Shown piece by piece: positions 53,885-62,431 of a DNA stretch of 64,000 nt (the stretch's first letter is position 1; every line of letters starts with the position of its first letter). The position numbers and the translations under genes are program-made. Source of the stretch: CAXBGS01 sp963975425. GTDB lineage: Bacteria > Planctomycetota > Planctomycetia > Pirellulales > Pirellulaceae. The stretch lies in the NCBI GenBank assembly GCA_963975425.1, contig CAXBGS010000002.1:806001-870000 (forward strand), in the 5' to 3' direction. A model generated the notes under the pieces. That model ran no database searches. It was not told where the DNA came from and saw nothing but the letters and a program-made list of their open reading frames with translations.

Positions 53885-54471
53885 TGCTTCTGCGAGCCCA
53901 AGCCCTTTCCCACGTTCTGCTGATTCGTCCCGGTGCAACCGAGTTCGATGATCAGGGTCGTATCAAAGGGTCACTCGATATGCCGCTGAGCGATGAAGGG
54001 CATCGCCAGGCGGAAACCATGGTGGCGGAACTCGCCGACGTCCAGGTCAAAGCGATTTACACCTCGCCCTGTGAATCGGCCCGCCAAACGGCCGAGTATC
54101 TGGCAAAGGATCGCGGCGCCAAAATTCGCGTCGTCGATTGTCTGGGTAATGTGGACCATGGGCTTTGGCATGGAAAGCTGATCGACGAGGTCAAGCGAAA
54201 CCATCCCAAGATCTATCGTCAGGGCATCGAGTCGCCCGACCAGGTTTGCCCGCCCGGCGGCGAATCGATGATTCAGGCGAAAGCACGCGTCGCAAAGTTT
54301 TTGCGAAAGACCGTTCGCAAGAACCGCGATGAGGTCATCGCGATTATCGTCCCCGATCCGTTGGCGCTATTGATTCACAGCCTGCTGAGTGGCGAAGAGC
54401 CGCAGAGCGATCTGTGGACCAGCGAGACCGACGCGGCGGACTGGCAACTGGTCGAAGCAGAACTGAATTAG
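53881..54471 (+). CDS. Histidine-phosphatase-fold protein lacking both catalytic histidines (probable pseudoenzyme)
   Basis: 196 residues with the phosphoglycerate mutase/histidine phosphatase layout: LLIRPGATEFDDQGRIKG in place of RHGET...GRxxG, DMPLSDEGHRQAE, IYTSPCESARQTAEYLA, and a late strand AIIVPDPLALLIHSLL where the family has VSHG. The phospho-accepting His of RHG is Pro17, and the second His is Pro158; the two Arg (16, and in ARQTA) are kept. So phosphate may bind, but the phospho-histidine mechanism cannot run. Coupled to rpe by an ATGA overlap, suggesting a regulatory or binding role near pentose phosphate metabolism; that is inference. Confidence 0.88.
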   Translation: MMLLRAQALSHVLLIRPGATEFDDQGRIKGSLDMPLSDEGHRQAETMVAELADVQVKAIYTSPCESARQTAEYLAKDRGAKIRVVDCLGNVDHGLWHGKLIDEVKRNHPKIYRQGIESPDQVCPPGGESMIQAKARVAKFLRKTVRKNRDEVIAIIVPDPLALLIHSLLSGEEPQSDLWTSETDAADWQLVEAELN

Positions 54472-54922
54472 TCCCCAGGTCGATCCCGGACAGCTTCCGC
54501 TGGGGGCCGTCAAAGAGTCGACCGATCGACGCCACAAGGCGATGCTGGCCGCTCGCGGTGGCCGAACGATGCACGGATCGGCGTCTGGCGTTCCGGGACA
54601 GGCCGGTTGATTCGTGCAGCGGGAGTCCCCTCTGGACGCGGCCTCTAAACCTGCCCAGACCTGCCCAGACCTGACGCAGACCTGACGCGGCCCCGCGCAG
54701 ACCCGACACTGCCATTTCATCTGCCATTTCGCCCACAAGGGCGGTGACTCGAGCACGCCGCGTGAAACGTCGCGCAACCGGCAAAACCACCCTAAAACTC
54801 GTGTATTGGGGAACACCAGCGTTCTGACAATGGCCGAACGCGTGCTCTCTCTGGGTACAATAAGAGTGGATCACCGTTCCAGTATCAGACGCCAGGGCCA
54901 CGACCGAAGGGTATTCGCCGAC
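54472..54922. other. Intergenic stretch with short tandem repeats
   Basis: About 450 bases. CCTGCCCAGA occurs twice in tandem, followed by CCTGACGCAGA and CCTGACGCGG (54650-54690). An open frame on the plus strand here is only an upstream extension of the next gene. Confidence 0.5.
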
Positions 54923-56605
54923 ATGCTTTCGATCAAAACACGACAGATTACCTTCGCGCTTGCCGCGGTCGCCATGACTGCGACCACGGCCTGCATTGGC
55001 GCATCGGCGATTCGGGCAGCCGAGCCGGCATTGCCGCCGCAGGTGGCGATGATTAACCAAGCGATTGAGCAGGGTTGGAACGATTATGAGATCCGCCCGG
55101 CCCCCGAGGTCGACGATCCCACTTGGTGTCGGCGCGTCTATCTGGACGTGATCGGACGTGTGCCAAACACGAAAGAGCTTCGCGAGTTCGTTGCCGATCG
55201 CGACAAAGACAAACGCGCCAAATTGGTCGAGACGTTATTGCACGACGACCGTTACACCGAAGAGTACGCACAGCATTGGTCAACCGTTTGGACCAACCTG
55301 TTGATCGGGCGCAGTGGCGGAACCGATCGGCGCGACATGACCAATCGCAGCGGCATGCAAAAATACTTGCGTGATTCGTTTGCATCCGGCAAGCCGTACG
55401 ACCGGATGGTGTACGAACTCGTCACGGCCGAGGGTGCGACGAAGCCCGGTACGCCCGGGTTCAACGGCGCGGTCAACTTCTTGATCAACAAGGTCAACGA
55501 AGAAAACGGTGTTCTCGCGGCGAGTTCGACGTCACGAATCTTCTTGGGACAACAGGTCCAGTGCACTCAGTGCCACAATCACCCGTTCAACCAGTGGAAA
55601 CAACAAAAGTTCTGGGAATTCAATTCGTTCTTTCGGCAAACACGCTCGCTGCGTCGATTCGTTGATGGGACTCGTGATATCGAATACGCAGAACTGGTCA
55701 ACGAAGACTTCAGCGGCGAAGCGAACGATCCCAATGACGCGTTGATCTTTTACGAACTGCGCAACGGTTTGACCAAAGTTGCCTATCCGGTATTCACCGA
55801 CGGCACGTCGATCGAGACCAGCGGTTACGTTAGTGACGTCAATCGCCGCAACGAGCTAGGCCGACTGATGCTCAACAGCGAATACTTGGACAAAATGATT
55901 GTCAATCGAATGTGGTCGATGTTCTTGGGCCACGGGTTCACCAAACCGATCGACGATTTGGGTCCGCACAATCCGGCTTCGCATCCACAACTGCTGGACG
56001 ATTTGGGCAAGCAGTTTCGCCAAAGCAGTTACGACCTGAAACAATTGATCACCTGGATCACCCTCAGTCGCCCGTACAATTTGCAAGCCGTACTGGGCAG
56101 CGACAATCAAATCGATGATCCATCGATTGGCGAGATGCCCAAGTTCTCGCGGTTTTATCTGCGTCAAATGAGCGCCGAACAGTTGTACCAATCGCTGGTG
56201 ACGGCCACCGATGCGTCGGCCGCGGGCAGTTATGAGGAACAAGAGGCCCAGCGCCGGCGGTGGCTACAACAATTCGTCGTCGCGTTTGGGACCGACGAAG
56301 GCGACGAGGCAACAACGTTCAACGGATCAATCCCCCAAGCGTTGATGCTATTCAATGGCGAACTGACCAAACAAGCAACGAGCATGGCCAAGGGCAGCTT
56401 CATCGACCGAGTCGCCGCGGTCGGCAAGACGCCCCAAGACAGCTTGAACGAATTGTTCATGGCGGGGATGGCTCGGCGAGCTTCCCGCGATGAGGTGACG
56501 GTTGCCAAACGCTTGCTGGCAGCTCGCGGCGGAAACGAAAAGGAGATGCTGCAAGACATGTGGTGGGCCGTGCTCAACAGCAACGAATTTATCATGCAGC
56601 ACTGA
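54923..56605 (+). CDS. DUF1549-DUF1553 protein (PSCyt2-PSD1, without PSCyt1)
   Basis: 560 residues, exported (FALAAVAMTATTACIGASAIRA). DUF1549: WCRRVYLDVIGRVPNTKELREF, YAQHWSTVWTNLLIGR, and the motif VQCTQCHNHPFNQWKQQKFWEF. DUF1553: RRNELGRLMLNSEYLDKMIVNRMWSMFLGHGFTKP in form, with PHNPASHPQLLDDLG and MSAEQLYQSLVTA. It lacks the N-terminal PSCyt1 haem domain of the larger relative at 45988. The DUF1501 gene follows on the same strand, then the ECF sigma factor pair, all in one direction. Start at 54923 gives the signal peptide; the frame opens at 54806. Confidence 0.92.
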   Translation: MLSIKTRQITFALAAVAMTATTACIGASAIRAAEPALPPQVAMINQAIEQGWNDYEIRPAPEVDDPTWCRRVYLDVIGRVPNTKELREFVADRDKDKRAKLVETLLHDDRYTEEYAQHWSTVWTNLLIGRSGGTDRRDMTNRSGMQKYLRDSFASGKPYDRMVYELVTAEGATKPGTPGFNGAVNFLINKVNEENGVLAASSTSRIFLGQQVQCTQCHNHPFNQWKQQKFWEFNSFFRQTRSLRRFVDGTRDIEYAELVNEDFSGEANDPNDALIFYELRNGLTKVAYPVFTDGTSIETSGYVSDVNRRNELGRLMLNSEYLDKMIVNRMWSMFLGHGFTKPIDDLGPHNPASHPQLLDDLGKQFRQSSYDLKQLITWITLSRPYNLQAVLGSDNQIDDPSIGEMPKFSRFYLRQMSAEQLYQSLVTATDASAAGSYEEQEAQRRRWLQQFVVAFGTDEGDEATTFNGSIPQALMLFNGELTKQATSMAKGSFIDRVAAVGKTPQDSLNELFMAGMARRASRDEVTVAKRLLAARGGNEKEMLQDMWWAVLNSNEFIMQH

Positions 56606-56958
56606 CGGCACGGCTCAACTGACAGGGTGGACCGAACTGAGGGTGGAACGAACTGACAGTGCCCCCGAATCAACGGAGCGCCCGAAGAGAAGAGGACGAC
56701 CAGAAGAGGACGACGAGAAGAAGACAACGAGAAGAAGACCCCGAAGAGAGGTTCCCATCGTTCGCAGCAACAAAAACGTGTCGCTTACAACCGAGCAACC
56801 GAGCAACCGAGCAACCGAGCAACCGAGCAACCGGGCAACCGGGCAACGACAAACCGAAAGACAGCAGCAAACCCCGCGTGTCGGCTTCGCCAGCGACCGA
56901 CACCATGACCCCATCAAGACACCGACGAATCAAGCTTCGATCACGACAGGCAGGACTC
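56606..56958. other. Intergenic stretch with two repeat tracts upstream of the DUF1501 gene
   Basis: A purine-rich 14-bp unit (AGAAGAGGACGACC) runs four times at 56688-56743, then an 8-bp unit AACCGAGC runs seven times at 56789-56844 (last two as AACCGGGC). The plus-strand frame stays open through both, giving an Arg/Glu-rich and a RATEQPSN-type peptide, but the Tat signal of the next gene begins after them, so I treat this as a leader. Confidence 0.65.
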
Positions 56959-58245
56959 ATGCAATTTCAACATAACACTCCGTGGCAAACCCCCGCCGGT
57001 ATGACGCGGCGACACTTCATGAATCACTTGGCGGGTTCGTCGGCCGCCGTGGGCGCCGCGCTCACGATGGGCAATTCCATCTATGCCAATGCTGAAACGA
57101 TGCGCAAGAACCGCAAGTCGGCGATTCTGTTGTGGATGGGTGGCGGGCCGGCGACCATTGATATCTGGGACTTGAAACCCGGTGCACCCACGGGCGGCCC
57201 CTTCAAGCCGATTTCGACCACCGGCGACATGCAAATCTGCGAACACATGCCGATGATGGCCCAGCAGATGAAACACATGTCAATCGTACGCAGCATGGCC
57301 ACACGTGAGGCCGACCATCAGCGCGGTCGCTATTACATGCACACGGGTTTTGTGCCGAACCCGAACATCGAGCACCCCAGTTATGGTGCGGTCATCGCAC
57401 ATGAATTGATCGAACAACGCCCCGAACTGGAAATCCCTCCATTCGTCTCGATCGGCGGCGCCAGCAACGGGCCCGGTTTCCTGGGCATGGCCTGGGCCCC
57501 TTTTTCGGTCAGCAGCAACGGCCGTGTTCGTAACATGGAAATGAACCTGGAAAACAACCGGCTGATGCAGCGAATGGCGGCGCTGAAAACGATCGAATCC
57601 AGCTTTGCCAGACGAACCCGCGACCTGCCGGCAACCGAGCACGCGAAGGTGCTGGGCAAGACGTTGGATTTGATGACCAGCGACCAAATGAAGGCGTTCA
57701 ACGTCGAAGAAGAGCCAACCGAAGTCAAGGAACGCTACGGTACCGACAATTTCGGTCAGGGCTGCTTGCTGGCCAGACGCTTGGTTGAATCGGGCGTGCC
57801 GTTTGTCGAAGTCGACTTGGGCGGTTGGGATAACCACCAGACAATTCACACGACGCTAAAAGACAACAAGCTGCCGACGTTGGACCGGGCGATGAGCGCC
57901 CTGGTGGAAGACTTGGCACAGCGAGAATTGCTCGACGACACGGTCGTGATGTGGATGGGTGAGTTCGGACGCACGCCACGCATCAATCAAAATGCTGGCC
58001 GTGACCACTGGGCGCGATCCTGGTCATGCGTCGTCGGCGGCGGCAATTTGAATCGTGGAATCGCGGTCGGCGAAACCAGCAGCGACGGAACGGCCGTTGA
58101 AACCGAGCCGTACAGCAGCGAAGACCTGATGGCGACGGTTTGCAAAGGCTTGGGAATTTCCACCGAGACGACATTCACCAGCAAAAACGGCCGACCCATG
58201 AAAATCGCAAACGGGGGTAAGATCATCAACGAACTCGTTTCGTAG
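56959..58245 (+). CDS. DUF1501 family protein with Tat signal
   Basis: 428 residues. Signal: MTRRHFMNHLAGSSAAVGAA, twin-arginine. DUF1501 features are SAILLWMGGGPATIDIWDLKP, SIVRSMATREADHQRGRYYMHTG, VEVDLGGWDNHQT, and VVMWMGEFGRTPRIN with GRDHWARSWSCVVGGGNL. It is a slightly different lineage from the copy at 44439, with the standard PATIDIWD rather than PSQLDLFD. It follows the DUF1549/1553 gene and precedes the ECF sigma pair, all plus strand. The ATG at 56959 is preceded by CAGG and puts the Tat motif near the N-terminus; the open frame from 56659 crosses repeats. Confidence 0.92.
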   Translation: MQFQHNTPWQTPAGMTRRHFMNHLAGSSAAVGAALTMGNSIYANAETMRKNRKSAILLWMGGGPATIDIWDLKPGAPTGGPFKPISTTGDMQICEHMPMMAQQMKHMSIVRSMATREADHQRGRYYMHTGFVPNPNIEHPSYGAVIAHELIEQRPELEIPPFVSIGGASNGPGFLGMAWAPFSVSSNGRVRNMEMNLENNRLMQRMAALKTIESSFARRTRDLPATEHAKVLGKTLDLMTSDQMKAFNVEEEPTEVKERYGTDNFGQGCLLARRLVESGVPFVEVDLGGWDNHQTIHTTLKDNKLPTLDRAMSALVEDLAQRELLDDTVVMWMGEFGRTPRINQNAGRDHWARSWSCVVGGGNLNRGIAVGETSSDGTAVETEPYSSEDLMATVCKGLGISTETTFTSKNGRPMKIANGGKIINELVS

Positions 58246-58436
58246 GATCGATTCCGTCACGGCGAGCGTCCCAATGCAAACCGATGGGATCTGCCGATGG
58301 GTATCGAAACAGGATGGGTATCGAAGCAGAACGCGAACGAGCACGCAACGCAAGTGAGTACTGAGTGGGCCGAATGAATCGGCCGGCAGTCAGAGCGACC
58401 TTCGGTTGCAAACGGCGGACAGCAAAGGAGCCGCTT

Positions 58437-59042
58437 TTGGATGTTAAGGACAATCGATCTAACCGCTCGGATTTTGCCGATCATGAACTCCCCGACTGGG
58501 ATTGGCGATCGACTGAATTGAGTCCGGGTGAATTAGAGCCGCACGAACTGATCGCACGCCACCAGCGTGGCGTATGGAGATACCTGCGCATGCTCGGATG
58601 CGATGAGGCGACGGCGGACGATTTGACTCAAGAGACATTCCTGCGGGTTCTGCGTCGCGACAACTTTGTACAGCACAACGATTCGGCGACGTCGGGTTAC
58701 TTGCGGCGGACCGCTTACAACTTGCTGGTTTCACGTCATCGGAAACTCGGACGCGTCAAAACCGTTGCCGAACCGACCGTTTTGGATGAAATATGGAATC
58801 GCTGGGCCGGAAAGGACCTGTCGGGCGATGCCGCAGTGGAAGCGCTGCGTTTGTGCTTGGGCAAACTGACCCCGCGGGCACAGACAGCGCTAAAAATGAG
58901 ATTCGCAGACGAAGCCAGCCGTATCGAAATCGGCGAGGCGCTGGGGATCACTGATCACGGGGCAAGAAACTTGATGCAGCGGGCGAAACAACAGCTTCGC
59001 CTCTGCGTCGAAGAACAATTGAATCAAAAAGAAACGCTATGA
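58437..59042 (+). CDS. ECF-type RNA polymerase sigma factor
   Basis: 201 residues. Sigma region 2: ARHQRGVWRYLRMLGCDEATADDLTQETFLRVLRR; region 4: LGKLTPRAQTALKMRFADEASRIEIGEALGITDHGARNLMQRA in form, a helix-turn-helix for the -35 element. No region 3, as for ECF factors. An exceptionally good ribosome site AAAGGAG lies 6 nt before a TTG at 58437, so I take this over the ATG at 58365. The last codons overlap the next gene's start (ATGA), linking it to a membrane-anchored partner that could be its anti-sigma factor. It lies downstream of DUF1549/1553 and DUF1501 genes. Confidence 0.93.
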   Translation: MDVKDNRSNRSDFADHELPDWDWRSTELSPGELEPHELIARHQRGVWRYLRMLGCDEATADDLTQETFLRVLRRDNFVQHNDSATSGYLRRTAYNLLVSRHRKLGRVKTVAEPTVLDEIWNRWAGKDLSGDAAVEALRLCLGKLTPRAQTALKMRFADEASRIEIGEALGITDHGARNLMQRAKQQLRLCVEEQLNQKETL

Positions 59043-61117
59043 GCGACAACCTAAATTCCGCCGAAGAACGTGCACTCGACGTTTTATTGAGCGAGATTCA
59101 CGGCGGCAACCGACCGCCTGACTTCACGCGGGAAATCATTTCGCACCTGAACCGACAACCATCCGCTGATAGCACCCTTGTCACGCCTGTCGCCAAGACG
59201 TCGGCGCGTCGAGGCTCGCGACGCGACTCGGCTCGCTGGATGTGGGCGCCTGCATTGATCGCGATCGCCGCTTCGCTGTTATTAGCTTTCTGGTACGGTC
59301 GTTCGCCAGATCCGACCATCGCGGTCGCGCCCGCCGTTGCCCAAACGCAACAAGCACAAATACCACAGGTTTCGCCATCGACGACCACCGACCCAAGCGA
59401 CAATCCAAAGCCGACTCCGGCTGCCTCTTTGCCTAGCGTTTCACCCGAGGCTGAGATCGCCGACTCGGGGCCCTCGAACCGAGCCATGCCCGAGGCCGAC
59501 GAACTTTCGCCGAAACACGATTTCGAACCTTCCAACGCAAACAGTCGTCGCGGCGTGACGTTAGCTGGCGACCCTAAATCGAGGGTGATGAGCGAGCTGG
59601 ATGCCGCGACGAATGATCAGGCACCAACCCGGCGACCTCAAAAGCCGACGGTTTCGCGACAGTCGATCAGCTTGGTGTCAAAGCAAGTCGACGAAGGACT
59701 GCAGCGATACTGGCGAAGCATCGATGTCCAGCCGACCCACGCGATATCCACAGCCAATGTTGTGCGGCGAGTTGAGTCAGCGCTGGGTGTCAAAGTCGCT
59801 GAGGAAGCCATTTCAAATGTGGGACGATTGCGAAATCAGCTGATGCGCCCCGCTGCGGCCGAATCAATCGCATCTCATTGGATGGATAGCCTGACGTTGA
59901 ACGCTTTCCGACGTGCCGATGAAATCGATCGCAAGAAAGTCCTGAATGTTCTAGCCGAGCCGATCGCTGCGGGAAAAGGTTTCGATCAGGCATTGGTCGC
60001 CCTGATCGCTGGCCGGTCGGACTCATCCGAATCGTGGTACAACGCGTTAGGATCTCACGGCGAGGCGGCGCTTCGCAATCGTGTTGCTTCGATTTCGATG
60101 AACGCGGATCTCCGGTGCACTCGTTGTCACGATGCATTGGTCGCAAGCAAGGGACGCCAGCAAGACTACTGGTCGTTCGCCGCGCTGCTGAAATCAATGG
60201 TCAAGAGCCAGGAAAATGGCCGCTGGCGATTGCAGCGTTCCGGCGACGGTGCAGCCCCCAACCCGATCTTCTATGACATGGCTGATGGAAGACGCAGAAT
60301 TGCGCAACCCGCCGTGCCGCAGTCGTGGCTGGGCCCGGAATGGACCGAGTCGCCCGCATCGCTGGACGTTTGGGCAGAAGACTTGATCGGATCGCGCCCG
60401 CTGGCAAAGGGAATCGTCAACTCGATGTGGAAGACACTGTTTGGTCGTCCGCTGGTCAGCCCGGTCGTGGACCTGTCGGCATCGCCTCGCAACGAAGATT
60501 TGTTGCGACTGGAACAAGAACTATCGGATGACTTGATCGCATCGAACTTTGATGTGGCACGAACGCTGGCACTGATGATCCAGTCCGATGCGATGCGACG
60601 AAGTGTCCCCGACGTGCTTGCCCCAGACAAGACGCTCTTGGCCAGCCGTGATCAAGTATCCAGCGCGAACAAGCTGGTGATGGCTTTTGCCGCCGCACCA
60701 CCGAAGCGACCCAATGTGCCGATCAACCGTCGCATCGCTCACGTCCTGCGCGCCTCTGGATCGAGCATTGAATTGGCACTTGACGGCGGGCCGGCCATTC
60801 TTAGCCAGGCCGGCGTCACTCAGCCCGGTGCAAAACAAGCCGGTGCAAAACAGGGCGATCGAATGCCGAAAAAACAACGAAGCACGAAATCGGTCCTCGA
60901 GACGACGCCGACGGATTTTCCTGCCGATGCCGATGCCGTGCCAGTTCAATGGCTGAACTCGATTAGCGATGCCGACATCAAAATTGATCACCTGGCGTAT
61001 CTGTCCGGACGCAGTCGTCTGCCGGCCAACGCCGCAACGGCGGTCGATGCGATGCGGCAAGCGGAAACGGATGAATCGCTGATGTTGCAGCGAGTTTGGT
61101 GGATTCTGTCAAACTAG
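59039..61117 (+). CDS. Single-pass membrane protein, putative anti-sigma factor with CxxCH outer domain resembling DUF1549/DUF1553
   Basis: 692 residues. A short cytoplasmic head (LDVLLSEIHGGNRPPDFTREII, 1-65) is followed by one membrane helix (about 67-87, WMWAPALIAIAASLLLAFWYG), a Pro/Ser/Thr/Glu-rich linker (90-210), and an outer domain. That domain carries LRCTRCHDALVAS with CxxCH at 360-364, then SRPLAKGIVNSMWKTLFGRPLV and RLEQELSDDLIASNFDVARTLALMIQSDAMRR, which matches the RxELAxxMxxxxFDxxxLxxxIxxSxxY logic of DUF1553. The topology is that of a transmembrane anti-sigma protein. Its start overlaps the sigma gene's end. The anti-sigma role is inference from context. Confidence 0.8.
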   Translation: MSDNLNSAEERALDVLLSEIHGGNRPPDFTREIISHLNRQPSADSTLVTPVAKTSARRGSRRDSARWMWAPALIAIAASLLLAFWYGRSPDPTIAVAPAVAQTQQAQIPQVSPSTTTDPSDNPKPTPAASLPSVSPEAEIADSGPSNRAMPEADELSPKHDFEPSNANSRRGVTLAGDPKSRVMSELDAATNDQAPTRRPQKPTVSRQSISLVSKQVDEGLQRYWRSIDVQPTHAISTANVVRRVESALGVKVAEEAISNVGRLRNQLMRPAAAESIASHWMDSLTLNAFRRADEIDRKKVLNVLAEPIAAGKGFDQALVALIAGRSDSSESWYNALGSHGEAALRNRVASISMNADLRCTRCHDALVASKGRQQDYWSFAALLKSMVKSQENGRWRLQRSGDGAAPNPIFYDMADGRRRIAQPAVPQSWLGPEWTESPASLDVWAEDLIGSRPLAKGIVNSMWKTLFGRPLVSPVVDLSASPRNEDLLRLEQELSDDLIASNFDVARTLALMIQSDAMRRSVPDVLAPDKTLLASRDQVSSANKLVMAFAAAPPKRPNVPINRRIAHVLRASGSSIELALDGGPAILSQAGVTQPGAKQAGAKQGDRMPKKQRSTKSVLETTPTDFPADADAVPVQWLNSISDADIKIDHLAYLSGRSRLPANAATAVDAMRQAETDESLMLQRVWWILSN

Positions 61118-61150
61118 GGATCGAGATGGGATCGCTAGCCGGACAGGACT

Positions 61151-61215
61151 TATCAGACAGAGTCCGCCAGCCGGCAGAACGTATCAGACAGAGTCCGCCG
61201 ACCGGCTGGCGTTTT
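61151..61215 (+). terminator. Direct repeat and hairpin with T run after the sigma/anti-sigma pair
   Basis: TATCAGACAGAGTCCGCC occurs at 61151-61168 and 61182-61199. GCCAGCCGG (61166-61174) pairs with CCGGCTGGC (61202-61210), a 9-bp stem with 27-nt loop, followed by GTTTTC. It lies 34 nt after the membrane protein's stop. Confidence 0.5.
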
Positions 61216-61348
61216 CTGTCGGACCAACCTTCGGCAAATTTGGCCAGCCAGAGCCGTGATCGCGCGTTAGCGCCACCATTTCGGTTATCATGTCCAAGGG
61301 CAACGGCCCCACCTTCTCTTCTCTTCCGGCAGTTTCCCCAGGTCTTCG

Positions 61349-62176
61349 ATGGGCATTCGTTTTGCGTGCCACGAGTGCGACAAACAGCTGAACATTAAGC
61401 GTGAACTCGCTGGAAAGCGGGGCGTCTGTCCCGAGTGCTCGACGCGATTTCGCATTCCCCTGCAAGATGCCCCAACGTCATCGCCGATCAAGCCTTCGCA
61501 TCCAGCCCAAAGTTCGACTTCAGACGCGACAAATTCGGACGCAACAAACCTCTCACGTGATCGCAACGGCCAAGAAGCCAGCGCGGGCGCAAAGGTTGCC
61601 GTAGCCTCCGCGGATTCCGCCGCGACACCAAATTCCCGCGCGAGCGTAACCCCCAGCGAACGCGTTTCATCCAATCCCCAGCAGCCCCAGTCGGACGCGG
61701 GCACATCCGTGGCAGGCATTTCCTCGAGCGAACTGCTGGCGGGAGATTCCTCGGCGACCTGGTATGTCCGGCCGCCCACCGGCGGACAATACGGACCTGC
61801 GAGCGCCGACGTCTTTCGCAGCTGGATCGATCAGGGCCGCGTCGCGGCGACCTCGTTGATTTGGCGTGACGGCTGGCCGCAATGGCGAGTCGCGTCGGAG
61901 GTTTTATCCGAACTGATCAAACCGCCGACTGAGTCCGATTCGAAATCTGCCGTTGCTGGCACTTCGGTTGCCGTGGTCGGTTCCACCCCCGATCATGATC
62001 GGGCCGCCGCCGGTCGTGACGGGGACATTGTCCTGGGCGGTCGATCCGACGTCGGCGTTCAACGACGGGCTCGTTCGGGCCGTCGCATCGCCATGATCGC
62101 GGTCTTGTCGGCGATCGCAATCACATTGATTGTCGCCTTGGTCCTCGTTCTGAACCGCGGCACGCCAACGCAATGA
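61349..62176 (+). CDS. Zinc-ribbon, GYF_2 domain and C-terminal membrane anchor protein
   Basis: 275 residues. The N-terminus is a small zinc ribbon with two CxxC pairs (FACHECDKQLNI and GVCPECSTRFRI, residues 6-36). A long Ser/Ala/Thr-rich linker follows, then a GYF_2 domain (about 138-190: TWYVRPPTGGQYGPASADVF, IDQGRVAATSLIWRDGWPQW), which in bacteria reads as a protein-binding module, and a single helix near the C-terminus (IAMIAVLSAIAITLIVALVLVL). The combination is common in planctomycetes, where it is thought to be membrane-tethered with the soluble parts inside. The function is unknown. Confidence 0.85.
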   Translation: MGIRFACHECDKQLNIKRELAGKRGVCPECSTRFRIPLQDAPTSSPIKPSHPAQSSTSDATNSDATNLSRDRNGQEASAGAKVAVASADSAATPNSRASVTPSERVSSNPQQPQSDAGTSVAGISSSELLAGDSSATWYVRPPTGGQYGPASADVFRSWIDQGRVAATSLIWRDGWPQWRVASEVLSELIKPPTESDSKSAVAGTSVAVVGSTPDHDRAAAGRDGDIVLGGRSDVGVQRRARSGRRIAMIAVLSAIAITLIVALVLVLNRGTPTQ

Positions 62177-62431
62177 CTGCGGCGATATTGGAATTCCGGT
62201 GCGGCTGAGGATGCCACGGTCCTGGCCGTGCTCGTTTGCGGCTCAACGTGGTCTGTTGACAGCCCGACCTGATCGACGGGGAATCACGTTGGGCGCATAC
62301 GCGACGAAGGCTAAACGGGCTCCCGAGCATCCATGCCGCCCATCGTGTATCCGGGACCTTACCTGTTGGGTAATCGATCCACTACATTACGGCATCACGA
62401 ACCTCAGAAACAATGTTTTGGAGAGACGACC

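Noticed and set aside
56789..56844. Possible CRISPR or origin iterons
   Set aside because: An 8-bp unit in head-to-tail tandem without spacers; no replication genes or AT-rich region nearby.
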